From assembly GCA_016937695.1 (NCBI GenBank), contig JAFGWC010000004.1, forward strand, positions 1-64,000: a stretch of DNA of 64,000 nt. The letters are read 5' to 3'. This document shows positions 16,639 through 26,367 of this stretch, one piece after another; position 1 is the first letter of the stretch; every line of letters starts with the position of its first letter. The notes below the pieces were generated by a model, which saw only the letters and a list, made by a program, of their open reading frames with translations, ran no database searches and had not been told where the DNA came from. This DNA comes from Bacteroidales bacterium (GTDB lineage Bacteria; Bacteroidota; Bacteroidia; Bacteroidales; NBLH01). The translations under genes and the position numbers were made by a program.

Positions 16639-18726
16639 ATGCAACATAAAAAGATTCTTTATTTTATAATTAGTTTATTTATAAGCTTATCGGTTAATGA
16701 ATTAATTTATTCGCAAGAACAAAGTGGAAATGAAATGCTAAACATTGATAGTTTGAAAGAACTTTATCTTGAAAATTGGCAAGTTCAACCATTTCTTGCA
16801 ACTCAATATGCTGCACAAGCATTACAGCTTGCATTAGAGCAAAATGATAGTCTGGAAATTGCAACTATTTATGGATTTTTAGGGAATAGTTATTTTTATC
16901 AGGAATCGTACTCGCTTGCTCTTGATCATTTTTTTAAATCATTTAAAATATATAAGAAAATGAATAAGCAACAGCAGTTAGCATATTCATATATTGATAT
17001 TGGTTCTGTATATTTTGCAAGAAATTTAAGCAGTATATCTTTGGGATATTTTATAAAAGCTAAAGAAATTTTTGAGATTCTGAAAGATAAAAAAGGACTT
17101 GCTTTAGTTTATGATAAAATTGGACATGTTCATTTAAAACAATCAGAAGGCAAAGAGGCATTAGAATATTTTATAAATTCTCATTATTATAGAAAATCGG
17201 CAAGAGATACTATTTTGATTGCTGTTTCAAATAAAAATATTGCAGAGGTTTATTTTCAATGGGAAGAGTATGAAAAGGCGATTTCTTTTTTAAAAGAAGC
17301 TTTAATAAGCTTTAAATCATTAAATAAAAACATAGAAATTGCAGAAGTTGATGATAAAATTGGAGATATTTATTCATATAAAATTGAATACAAAAATGCT
17401 ATTAATCATTATAAAAATTCTTTAAGCATTTATTTAAAACTAGATAAACTTCATAATGCATCAAAACTGTACAATAAATTAAGTAAAATAAATTTTGAAC
17501 AAGGAAAAATAGATGACGCAAAAAATAATGCTTCCAAAGCATTAAAAATTGCTAATGAAAATGACTATCTTGATGTAAAATCAGAATCATATGTTTTATT
17601 ATCAATATATTATGAAAAAAAGAAGAAAATAAAACAGGCATTTGAATTTCAAAAAATGTATAGTTTAGTAATGGATTCTATTGTTGAAGAAAATAATATA
17701 AATCAATCATCGGAAATGCAGGTTAGTTTTGAAATTCAACAGCAAGAGAATGAAATACAGATACTTACAAAAGAAACTGAACTTAGTCAGGCTACAATTG
17801 CAAAGCAAAGGATTTTTACTTCTGCAATTGGAATTGGAGCTGTATTGTTATTTATTTTCGTTTTTTTCTTGTACAAATCAAATCAGCACAAACAAAAAAC
17901 AAATAAACTTTTATATGAGCAAAAAGCTAAAATTGAAAAAATAAATAAAAATATAACTGGCAGTATAAGCTATGCAAGTAGAATACAAAAAGCTATGCTT
18001 CCGAAAACGGATATTTTCAACGAATATTTTAAAGAAGCGTTTGTTTATTTTAATCCTAAAGAAGAGGTTAGTGGCGACTTTTATTGGATAACAAAAAAAG
18101 AGAAAGAGCAGAAAATTGTTGTTGCCGCAGTTGATTGCACCGGGCATGGAGTTCCAGGCGCTTTTATGAGTTTAATAGGAAATTCGTATTTGAATCAGAT
18201 TGTAAATCAGCAAAATGTATTAGAAGCAGACGAAATATTAAATCTTTTGCATATTAATATCAGAACAGAGTTGAATCAGGAAAAAAATCAAAGTCGAGAT
18301 GGAATGGATTTGGCTTTATGTGTGATAGATAAAAAAAATAAAACTATTGAATATTCTGGAGCAAGAAATCCAATTTTTATTATAAATGAAAATGAGCTTT
18401 TGCAATTTAGAGGCGATAATATGGATATTGGTGGAGTTCAAAGAGAAGCCGAAAGGAAATTTACAAAACAAATAATTCCATATACCGAAAACACCAAATT
18501 ATATATGTTTTCTGATGGTTTTCAGGATCAGTTTGGCGGTATTGATAAACAAAAGTTTATGCGAAAGCGATTTAAAGATCTTTTGTTGAAAATAAGCAAA
18601 TTTAAAATGTCTGAGCAAAAAGAAATTTTAGATCAAAAATATGAAGAATGGCGTGATATTGGAGATGGCTCAGGAAAAAAACTAGATCAGATTGATGATG
18701 TTTTAGTAATTGGACTTCAATTATAA
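16639..18726 (+). CDS. TPR-containing SpoIIE-type PP2C phosphatase
   Basis: A 695-residue signalling protein. A signal peptide (FIISLFISLSVNELIYSQ) is followed by about seven tetratricopeptide repeats (residues 40-330, for example YGFLGNSYFYQESYSLALDHF and YDKIGHVHLKQSEGKEALEYF). Next come a transmembrane helix (IFTSAIGIGAVLLFIFVFFLY, about 393-413), a short coiled coil, and a C-terminal PP2C-like domain. This last domain shows the metal-ligand motifs VSGDFYW, AVDCTGHGVPGAFMS, GMDLALCVID and SDGFQDQFGG. Such enzymes dephosphorylate anti-sigma-antagonist or STAS-type partners in response to signals sensed by the periplasmic TPR. No partner is adjacent. It is divergent from hydC. Confidence 0.88.
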   Translation: MQHKKILYFIISLFISLSVNELIYSQEQSGNEMLNIDSLKELYLENWQVQPFLATQYAAQALQLALEQNDSLEIATIYGFLGNSYFYQESYSLALDHFFKSFKIYKKMNKQQQLAYSYIDIGSVYFARNLSSISLGYFIKAKEIFEILKDKKGLALVYDKIGHVHLKQSEGKEALEYFINSHYYRKSARDTILIAVSNKNIAEVYFQWEEYEKAISFLKEALISFKSLNKNIEIAEVDDKIGDIYSYKIEYKNAINHYKNSLSIYLKLDKLHNASKLYNKLSKINFEQGKIDDAKNNASKALKIANENDYLDVKSESYVLLSIYYEKKKKIKQAFEFQKMYSLVMDSIVEENNINQSSEMQVSFEIQQQENEIQILTKETELSQATIAKQRIFTSAIGIGAVLLFIFVFFLYKSNQHKQKTNKLLYEQKAKIEKINKNITGSISYASRIQKAMLPKTDIFNEYFKEAFVYFNPKEEVSGDFYWITKKEKEQKIVVAAVDCTGHGVPGAFMSLIGNSYLNQIVNQQNVLEADEILNLLHINIRTELNQEKNQSRDGMDLALCVIDKKNKTIEYSGARNPIFIINENELLQFRGDNMDIGGVQREAERKFTKQIIPYTENTKLYMFSDGFQDQFGGIDKQKFMRKRFKDLLLKISKFKMSEQKEILDQKYEEWRDIGDGSGKKLDQIDDVLVIGLQL

Positions 18727-18889
18727 TTTCAATCAATATTTTCTTTTCGTAAACAATATTTTCAATTCAATCAAAAAGTTTGTAGAAATTGTTTTATAAA
18801 TGATAATTTCATGTGATTATATTTAACTTATAGTCATTCATTTGCGTGTTTATATGTAATCGTGGATGTTTTATGCAATTTTTTTTAAA

Positions 18890-21706
18890 ATGAAAGTGAA
18901 TTTATTCAAGTTTATTATTGGATTTCTTGTATTAATTGAGTTTTCGATAATAATTTATTCGATATTTTTTGATGTCAAGAAGTTTGAACCCGATATAAAA
19001 ACAGGTTTTTTTGAGCAAGAAGATTATGCATGGGTAGATTCTACAATTATAAAAATGAGTATTGAGAAAAAAATTTCTCAAACAATTATTTTAGAAATAA
19101 ATAACGCCACAATTGATATAAAAGACGATTTAGATACAATAATATCCAAAAATAAAATATCAGGATTAAAATATTCAAATACAGATGTTGGCGTACAATT
19201 AATACTTTCAAATTATTGTCAAGCAATTTCAGAAATTCCTATTTTTATTGGTTCGGAAGGTAGTTTAATAAACAAGCCTGATTTTAATTTTCCAATTGGA
19301 TTGATTTTAAATTCGATAAAAGATTCAGTTTTTATTGATAATTATTTAAATCATTTTGCAGAGATTTTAAGTTTGGAATCAGTAAATATAGATTTCTCAA
19401 ATTCTATTGAACTAGCTGATAGCAAACACTTTACATTTAGTGTGTTTTCAGATAAAAAGGAGAGAAGCGATAAAATATCTGAAAAATTCAGAAATTTACT
19501 TCATAAAAAAAAAATAATCAGCTCTTTAAATTATTCCAATCAGTTATTTTTTAATACAGACAGCATAGCAGTTGACACTTTAGCGCATATAAACTCAAAC
19601 TTTCCTTTAGATAAATATATGGCTATACATATAAGCGATAGTTTTGCAGAAGGGATTACAAAAAAGGCGAGTATTTTCAATTTAAAAATGTTTCTTCAGA
19701 AATATTATAATTTTAAAGGCTTAATAATTTCTTCTTTAAACGACAGCATAAATAGAGAAAATGTTAAAAATCTTTTTAATAATGGTGTAGATATTTTTGT
19801 TATAAAAAGCGATTTTGAAAAATTAAAAAACATTTATATTGATTTAATCGATAAAGGAGAAATTACTGAAAAAGAGCTCGATTTAAAAGTTAAAAAAATA
19901 CTTTTAGCAAAATCGAGCTTAGGACTAACAAAACCAAAATTGCAATCGGCAGAAATTAGTTTAACAAAAATTTTCGATAAAAACAGAAAACTTATTTCCT
20001 GGAATATAAATCAAGCTTCGGTTACATTAGTTAAAAATGAAAAAAACATAGTTCCTTTAAATGATTTGTTAAACAAAAGAACTCATTTACTGATATTTGG
20101 CAACTCAAAACTTCCCGTTTTAAACGAATATTTAAATTATTATCTTGATGTAAGCAAGTCAAATTTAAGTGTAAATAAATTTAACGAAAATAATTTTCGA
20201 AACTATAATACAATAATTATTGCAATAGACAATATCAGTAAAGAATATTTTAAAGATTCAATATTTGTAAAAAAACTAAAAGCAATAAATAAAAGCAAGA
20301 ATGTTATTTTATTAAATTTTAGTAATCCATTCATTATTAGCGATTTAGATTTTATTCCGACAATTATTCAATTATATAATAACAACGATATAACACAAAA
20401 AGTAACTGCTCAAATTATTGCCGGGGCTATAAAGCCTACAGGCGTTTTGCCTTTAGATATTAAAATTAATAAATCAGAAAGAAAAGCATTTTTTTCTATA
20501 AAAAGATTAAAATATACAATTCCTGAAGCAGCCGGTTTCAATTCTGAAAATTTAAAAGTAATAGATTCTATAGTAAATAGCGCAATATTCAGCAACGTAA
20601 TGCCAGGGTGTCAAATTTTAGCTGCGAAAAACGGGAAAGTTTTTTATTACAAATCATTTGGATATCAAACATATAGCAAAAATATTAAAATAGAAAACAA
20701 TACGCTTTTCGATCTTGCTTCAATAACAAAAGTAGCAGCAACAACTTTAGCTTCGATGAAACTTTTTGAGCTGAATAGCATTAATTTTCAAGATTCAATA
20801 AAGTATTATATTGAAGATACTATAAATTGCACAATTAAAAATCACAAGCTAATTGAATTTTACATACACCAAACCGGACTTAATTCAGATATGCCTATTT
20901 TACCTTATATAGCTTATACTGATTCTGTTACAAAAAGATATGATAAATATTATTCTAAAATCAAGGATTCTATACATACAATTAAAGTTGCTGATGATTA
21001 TTATTTTGATAAAAATTATTTAGATACAATAGTTCAATCTTTATATATGCAAGAATGGGATACAACTAAAAAATATGTTTATAGCGATATGAATTTTAAT
21101 ATAATTTATGACATAATTAAGAGAAAAATTGATAAACCATTTGAAAATTATTTAATTAAAAACTTCTATAATCCTATGCAAATCAGGACAATGGGTTATT
21201 TACCATTACGCAAATTCAACAAAAATCAAATAGCTCCAACTCAAAACGATAAATTTTGGCGAAAGCAAGTTTTACAAGGAATGCCACATGACGAATCAGC
21301 AGCAATTTATGGTGGAATTGCAGGAAATGCAGGTTTATTTTCAGATGCAAACGATTTAGCTGTTTTATTTCAAATGCTTTTAAATGGAGGAGACTATGGA
21401 GGCAGGAAAATATTGAAACAAGAAACTATCGATTTTTTTACAAATACTTATGAAAATTCGCATAGAGGAATTGGGTTTAATAGGAAAAAAGGAGGTTTGT
21501 TTGGACATAGCGGATTTACAGGCTGTGTAGTTTGGGCAAATCCGAAAACTAATTTTATTTTCATATTTCTTTCAAATAGTATTCATCCAAAATCAACAAA
21601 TAAAAAATTAAGAAAATTTAAAATTAGAGAAAAAGTTTATCAGGCAATCTTAAATTCAGAAAATTATTCTTTAAATAAAAAGTTGACTCGCATTATTCAT
21701 AAATAA
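18890..21706 (+). CDS. GH3-like (degenerate) and beta-lactamase-family fusion protein
   Basis: A membrane-anchored periplasmic protein (938 residues from the chosen ATG; an ATG at 18866 adds 8). An N-terminal anchor is followed by a GH3/NagZ-like TIM barrel and the GH3 C-terminal sandwich (about 40-540). A serine-hydrolase domain of the class C beta-lactamase/DD-peptidase type follows (about 560-930). The hydrolase keeps SITK (nucleophile Ser and Lys, about 611-614), YSDMNF and GHSGFTG. In contrast, the GH3 part lacks the KHFPGHG motif, and where NagZ-like proteins have F-T-D-A it reads IISSLNDSI, so the nucleophile Asp is absent. Intact relatives pair N-acetylglucosaminidase with peptidase or esterase activity on muropeptides. 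Here only the serine hydrolase is expected to be catalytic. Confidence 0.82.
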   Translation: MKVNLFKFIIGFLVLIEFSIIIYSIFFDVKKFEPDIKTGFFEQEDYAWVDSTIIKMSIEKKISQTIILEINNATIDIKDDLDTIISKNKISGLKYSNTDVGVQLILSNYCQAISEIPIFIGSEGSLINKPDFNFPIGLILNSIKDSVFIDNYLNHFAEILSLESVNIDFSNSIELADSKHFTFSVFSDKKERSDKISEKFRNLLHKKKIISSLNYSNQLFFNTDSIAVDTLAHINSNFPLDKYMAIHISDSFAEGITKKASIFNLKMFLQKYYNFKGLIISSLNDSINRENVKNLFNNGVDIFVIKSDFEKLKNIYIDLIDKGEITEKELDLKVKKILLAKSSLGLTKPKLQSAEISLTKIFDKNRKLISWNINQASVTLVKNEKNIVPLNDLLNKRTHLLIFGNSKLPVLNEYLNYYLDVSKSNLSVNKFNENNFRNYNTIIIAIDNISKEYFKDSIFVKKLKAINKSKNVILLNFSNPFIISDLDFIPTIIQLYNNNDITQKVTAQIIAGAIKPTGVLPLDIKINKSERKAFFSIKRLKYTIPEAAGFNSENLKVIDSIVNSAIFSNVMPGCQILAAKNGKVFYYKSFGYQTYSKNIKIENNTLFDLASITKVAATTLASMKLFELNSINFQDSIKYYIEDTINCTIKNHKLIEFYIHQTGLNSDMPILPYIAYTDSVTKRYDKYYSKIKDSIHTIKVADDYYFDKNYLDTIVQSLYMQEWDTTKKYVYSDMNFNIIYDIIKRKIDKPFENYLIKNFYNPMQIRTMGYLPLRKFNKNQIAPTQNDKFWRKQVLQGMPHDESAAIYGGIAGNAGLFSDANDLAVLFQMLLNGGDYGGRKILKQETIDFFTNTYENSHRGIGFNRKKGGLFGHSGFTGCVVWANPKTNFIFIFLSNSIHPKSTNKKLRKFKIREKVYQAILNSENYSLNKKLTRIIHK

Positions 21707-21799
21707 TTTGTAACGAGTGTTTTTAAGTATAAAAAGTACAGTAAAAGTGATTTTCAATAAAATTTATTTAACTTTTTACTGATAAATTGATAAATCTTT

Positions 21800-21807
21800 T
21801 AATTTTG
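21800..21807 (+). promoter_or_regulatory. Bacteroidota-type -7 box (TAATTTTG)
   Basis: An exact TAnnTTTG match 19 bases before the ATG of the MORN-type repeat gene. No convincing -33 TTG is present at the expected distance. Confidence 0.45.
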
Positions 21808-21826
21808 TTGGTAAAATTTCGTAGAT

Positions 21827-23068
21827 ATGAGAAAAATAATATTGCTTTTAACAATTCAAATTATATTTTTAAATGCTTTTTCGCAAAAAGAATATAATAA
21901 ACTTGATAGTTATTTCAAAAATGCTGAATATGATAAATGTATTGAAACTGCACAGAAATATATAAAAAAAGATGCTGAAAATTATATTTTACCTTTTTTT
22001 ATTTCAAAATCATATTTTGAAATGTTTAAACTTAATGTGCAAAAGTTAAAATCAAATGATTTAAAAAACTCTTTGAAATATGCTTATAAAGTAAAGCGAA
22101 TTGATGAAAAATCTGAATTTGAGGAAAATTATAAAAAGTTTTTTGAAGATTTATATAAAACAACATTAGAATTTGGCGGAAATATTTTTATTAGTAAAGA
22201 CAAAGATAAGTCAAAACCATATTTCGAATATATTGCAAAAATATATAACGACACAACTACTGAATATTTATATTTTTATCCTAAAAAAATAGCAGAAGCT
22301 AATGTTGGATTAAACGTAAATATTCAAAAAGTAAATCAAACAGACACAAAAGGCTTAAAACAAGGCTTTTGGACCAAGAAATATCCAAATGGCGTAACTG
22401 CATACGAAGTGTATTTTAAAGATAACAAACCTGTTGGCGATTATAAAAGATATCACGAAAACGGCAAATTAAATGCTTTTTTAAAGTACGACAGCAATTC
22501 TGAGTTTGCACAAGCTAAATTATATGATGAAAATGGTGAATTAATTGCAGAAGGAATATATCATGGAAAATTAAGAGATAAAGAATGGATATTTTATAAC
22601 AAAGCCAAAAAAATTAGTGTGGAAACATATATTGATGGCAAAAAAAATGGCGATTCTAAAACCTTTTATGAAAATGGTTCTGTTTCTGAAGAAAAACATT
22701 GGGAAAACGATATAGAGAACGGAGTTTGGAGGCAATTTTATGATAATGAAAAATTGAAACTTGAAACCAGAATTGACAATGGACTTAGAAATTCTGCATA
22801 TTACACCTATTATCAAAATGGAAAATTTGAAATTAAAGGAAAGTATATCAACGACATAATGGAAGGCGTTTGGATTTATTATGATGTAAATGGAAAAATT
22901 ATTCAAGAAATTGAATACTTAAATGGTAAAGCTAAAAATCAGAAAGAATTAGACGAAAAAGAACAAGAAGCATTTAAGAAACTTGAGGAAAACAGAAAAA
23001 GATTAAAAGATCCCGCAAATTTTATAAACGATCCTGAAAAATATATGAAAGAAAGCGGACTTAGATAA
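21827..23068 (+). CDS. exported protein with MORN-type (YwqK-like) repeats
   Basis: A 413-residue protein with a signal peptide (LLLTIQIIFLNAFSQ). The N-terminal 170 residues are helical. From about residue 175 come eight or so repeats of the type QGFWTKKYPNGVTAYEVYF, GDYKRYHENGKLNAFL, DKEWIFYNKAKK, GDSKTFYENGSVSEEKHW and GVWRQFYDNEKLKLET. This is the MORN-variant repeat found in YwqK-like proteins, and it forms an open beta hairpin array. It ends in a charged coiled coil (KELDEKEQEAFKKLEENRKRLK). A binding or scaffold role at the envelope is likely. The exact function is unknown. Confidence 0.72.
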   Translation: MRKIILLLTIQIIFLNAFSQKEYNKLDSYFKNAEYDKCIETAQKYIKKDAENYILPFFISKSYFEMFKLNVQKLKSNDLKNSLKYAYKVKRIDEKSEFEENYKKFFEDLYKTTLEFGGNIFISKDKDKSKPYFEYIAKIYNDTTTEYLYFYPKKIAEANVGLNVNIQKVNQTDTKGLKQGFWTKKYPNGVTAYEVYFKDNKPVGDYKRYHENGKLNAFLKYDSNSEFAQAKLYDENGELIAEGIYHGKLRDKEWIFYNKAKKISVETYIDGKKNGDSKTFYENGSVSEEKHWENDIENGVWRQFYDNEKLKLETRIDNGLRNSAYYTYYQNGKFEIKGKYINDIMEGVWIYYDVNGKIIQEIEYLNGKAKNQKELDEKEQEAFKKLEENRKRLKDPANFINDPEKYMKESGLR

Positions 23069-23137
23069 TACACCTTTTTTTATAATGCTGATATATTGAA
23101 ATATAAAAAAATAATTTTTTAAACACATAAAAATAAA

Positions 23138-24331
23138 ATGAAGATAATTAAAAAAATATCAATACTTACATTAGGAATAATCATATCATTTAGTTCATGT
23201 AAAACTTCAGACGTTTCATATAATGTTATAAATATAAATGATGCAGCAGGAATCAGAAATCATGCGATAATGTATTTCTTGCCTAAAACGGTAATTAAAA
23301 CAGAGATAAAACTTAAAAAAATTGTATATAAAAGTGGTCCGTTTGCGGCTTACGCAAAAAGATATTTGGATATAGATAATGCATTTTTGAAAGATGAGGT
23401 AAAATGGGAAGTTGAAGATATTAATTTTTTCACATATCCAATAGCCGATACAAGTCAAATATATTTGATAGAGCACGAAGAAATTTTTGAAGATATTGAT
23501 GTTCAATTTAACAGTTTGGGAATTATAAGAAACTATAATTCAAATATTTATGATAATGAAAATTTATTTGTAGATTTCAAAACAGATAAACAAAATTTAA
23601 AAGCGAATAATTTTTTTACTGAATCAACAAATCGATTTTTATCTAAATCAGAGGAAATTAATTTTGATGATGTTGAATTGCCAAAACAGGTTGTAAATGA
23701 AAAATCTTTATCTGAAAAAGCAAAAGAACTGGCAGCCAAAATTTTAACTTTACGAGAAGACAGAGCTGCAACACTAGTTGGCGACGGATATACCGAAATT
23801 GTACCCGAAGGTGGAGCTTTAGCAATTATGGTTGAAAACATAAATAGAATTGAAAAAGAATATCTCTCATTTTTTATTGGCAAAAAAGCAGAGGAAACAT
23901 TTATTTACAATTATGACTTTATACCGCAAGAAACAAGAGAAATAACCCAAAAAATACTTTTTAGATTTTCATCAACACAAGGAATAGTTGAAAATAATGA
24001 TATGAGTGGAATTCCTGTAATTATTGAGCTAGATGCATTTAGAAACTTAAATCAAATTAAAAGTTTTGATAAAACTCAAAATCATTTAAAACGAGTTTCT
24101 AAAATAAAAGAACAAAAAAAAGGTTTATATTACAGAATACCTGATATGGTTAAAGTAAAACTATTAATAAACGATAATGTTTTATCTGAAAAAAATATAC
24201 TTGTTTCTCAATTTGGATTAATTCAAAATTTGCCTGCAAAATATTTAAATGGAAATTATTCTATTGAATTTGATAGCGAATTTGGGTCAATTTTTAGAAT
24301 TGATAAGTTGAAAGAAAACATTAAAAAATAA
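23138..24331 (+). CDS. DUF4831 family lipoprotein
   Basis: A 397-residue lipoprotein. The signal ends in the lipobox SFSSC (Cys near residue 21). The family pattern is recognisable: an early YFLPKTVIKTEIKLKK strand, the GPFAAYAKRYLDI segment, and later REDRAATLVGDGYTEIVPEGGALAIMVENINRIEKEYLSFFIGK. The last of these is typical of the DUF4831 proteins found almost only in Bacteroidota. The function is unknown. It lies between the MORN-repeat gene (69-base gap) and the zinc carboxypeptidase gene on the same strand. Confidence 0.78.
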   Translation: MKIIKKISILTLGIIISFSSCKTSDVSYNVININDAAGIRNHAIMYFLPKTVIKTEIKLKKIVYKSGPFAAYAKRYLDIDNAFLKDEVKWEVEDINFFTYPIADTSQIYLIEHEEIFEDIDVQFNSLGIIRNYNSNIYDNENLFVDFKTDKQNLKANNFFTESTNRFLSKSEEINFDDVELPKQVVNEKSLSEKAKELAAKILTLREDRAATLVGDGYTEIVPEGGALAIMVENINRIEKEYLSFFIGKKAEETFIYNYDFIPQETREITQKILFRFSSTQGIVENNDMSGIPVIIELDAFRNLNQIKSFDKTQNHLKRVSKIKEQKKGLYYRIPDMVKVKLLINDNVLSEKNILVSQFGLIQNLPAKYLNGNYSIEFDSEFGSIFRIDKLKENIKK

Positions 24332-24480
24332 AAAATATTATTGCTCTGTTTATTTCAATAGCATTTGTTTATAATACTTGATGTATCAGATATGTTACTG
24401 ATATATAGATATTTGAATAAAATTGAAAGCGATTTTAATATAAAGGCATATTAAATAAAAAAAAACTATAATTATAAAAA

Positions 24481-26199
24481 GTGAGAAAAATTAAAACAAT
24501 TTTGGTGTTAATATTATTAATTAATGCAGTTACAAACTTACAAGCTCAAAAAACTGTTAAAGAATACTTGGAAAGCAGGAATGAGGCATATATCAAGATA
24601 AAATATAATAGTGAAAATGATATTGAAATAATCAAAAATATAGTTTATTTAGATAATTATAAATCAAAAGAAAAAGCAAATGAAATTTATGCTTATATAA
24701 ATCAAAATCAATATAATGATTTATTAAAAACAAATTTTGAGTTTGAAGTACAAACACCTCCTTCAATGGTTAAAGCTGTTGACATGTGTGTAGATAATAA
24801 CGCAGTAGAAAACTGGAATTGTTATCCAACTTATGATCAATATGTTTATTTAATGAATAAATTTGCTGCAGATTATCCCGAAATTTGTTCTCTACATGAA
24901 ATTGGCAACAGTGTTGAAAACCGTAAAGTTTTAGCATTGAAAATTTCAGATAATGTAGAATTGCATGAAGAAGAACCCGCTTTTTTTTATACATCAACAA
25001 TGCATGGCGACGAAGTTGTAGGATATATTCTAATGCTTCGCTTAACTAGCTATTTATTAAGTAATTACGAAACAGACGACAGAATTAAAGAATTAATAAA
25101 CAAGAATGAAATTTGGATAAATCCCTTAGCTAATCCTGATGGAACTTACGCTTCAGGAAATTCAACTGTAAATGATGCTACACGAACAAATGCAAACAGT
25201 TTTGATTTAAATCGTAATTTTCCTGATCCTGTCGACGGCGAATATCCAAATGGAACCAGACAGCCTGAAACTCAAGATATGATGAGCTTTATGCAAACTA
25301 ATAAATTTAGTTTATCTGCAAATTTTCATGGAGGAGCTGAAGTTGTAAATTATCCTTGGGACACATGGTCGAAAAGACATGCAGATGATTTATGGTATCA
25401 AAATATATCTGCACAATATGCTGATACTGTGCACGACAATAGTTCAGGATATATGACAGGTTTTGTTGACGGAATTACTAACGGTAATGATTGGTATTGG
25501 ATTAACGGTGGTCGACAAGATTACGTAAATTATTATTTGCATTCACGCGAAACCACTATCGAATTATCTCAAACTAAAATGCCTGCGGCCTCTGAATTAA
25601 ATAATTACTGGAATTATAATTATAGATCGTTTTTAAATTACATTGCTGCTCTAAATACAGGTGTTAAAGGAAAAACTACAGATATTGACGGAAATCCAAT
25701 AAAAGCAAAAGTTTATATACAAACAGATAGCGACAGCTCAGAAGTTTATTCCGAAGCTGAAAATGGAATGTTTTATCGATTATTAAATCCGGGTAATTAT
25801 AATTTTATCTTTAAAACAAGTGGATATTTGCAAAAAGAATTTACTGATATTTATGTTTACAGCGGAAATCAAACTGAACTTAATGTGCAATTTGATCAAA
25901 TTGGCAATGATCCCGATCCTGATCCTGATACCAATCCTGAATATTCAAACAAACTAGTTTCTTTTCAAAATCCTTTTATCGAAAATATACAATTTGAAAT
26001 AGAATTGGCAGAAGATGCAGAAATTCAAATCTCAATTTATAATATTTCAGGTAAAAAAGTTCTTGAAACAGATAGTAAATTATATTTTTCAGGCCCAAAT
26101 TCTTTTACAATTAATACTCAAAGTTTATTTAGTGGTTTTTATGTCTGTATTTTTAAATCAGTAAATTTTAGTTTTAAACTGAAATTAGTGAAAGTTTAA
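24481..26199 (+). CDS. secreted M14 zinc carboxypeptidase with T9SS sorting domain
   Basis: An extracellular metallocarboxypeptidase of 572 residues starting at GTG, chosen because a signal peptide (ILVLILLINAVTNLQAQ) follows at once. A short propeptide precedes the M14 domain (about residues 120-395). Zinc ligands are H175 and E178 (MHGDE) and the His of NFHGGAEV. The catalytic Glu is in TTIELSQTKMP. NPLANPDGTY and DLNRNFPDP are standard M14 landmarks. Next comes a carboxypeptidase-regulatory-like beta domain (about 396-465), then a PDPDPD linker. The C-terminal type-A sorting domain (FQNPFIENIQFEI...ISIYNISGKKV...GFYVCIF) directs export by the type IX system and attachment or release at the surface. 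Confidence 0.92.
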   Translation: MRKIKTILVLILLINAVTNLQAQKTVKEYLESRNEAYIKIKYNSENDIEIIKNIVYLDNYKSKEKANEIYAYINQNQYNDLLKTNFEFEVQTPPSMVKAVDMCVDNNAVENWNCYPTYDQYVYLMNKFAADYPEICSLHEIGNSVENRKVLALKISDNVELHEEEPAFFYTSTMHGDEVVGYILMLRLTSYLLSNYETDDRIKELINKNEIWINPLANPDGTYASGNSTVNDATRTNANSFDLNRNFPDPVDGEYPNGTRQPETQDMMSFMQTNKFSLSANFHGGAEVVNYPWDTWSKRHADDLWYQNISAQYADTVHDNSSGYMTGFVDGITNGNDWYWINGGRQDYVNYYLHSRETTIELSQTKMPAASELNNYWNYNYRSFLNYIAALNTGVKGKTTDIDGNPIKAKVYIQTDSDSSEVYSEAENGMFYRLLNPGNYNFIFKTSGYLQKEFTDIYVYSGNQTELNVQFDQIGNDPDPDPDTNPEYSNKLVSFQNPFIENIQFEIELAEDAEIQISIYNISGKKVLETDSKLYFSGPNSFTINTQSLFSGFYVCIFKSVNFSFKLKLVKV

Positions 26200-26342
26200 T
26201 TTAAAATATTCCAACTGATAAATAATTTTTTAGTGCTATTTGTTTAAACATCAGAAATATAGCCTTTGCTACATTCTACTTGTAATTATTGTTAATCGTC
26301 AATAAATTACTAATAATATTTTAAAAAAATGATATTTTGTAA

Positions 26343-26350
26343 TAACTTTG
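26343..26350 (+). promoter_or_regulatory. Bacteroidota-type -7 box (TAACTTTG)
   Basis: An exact TAnnTTTG match 17 bases before the LRR gene start. The implied leader is about 10-12 bases. Confidence 0.45.
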
Positions 26351-26367
26351 AATAAATATTAAATTAA

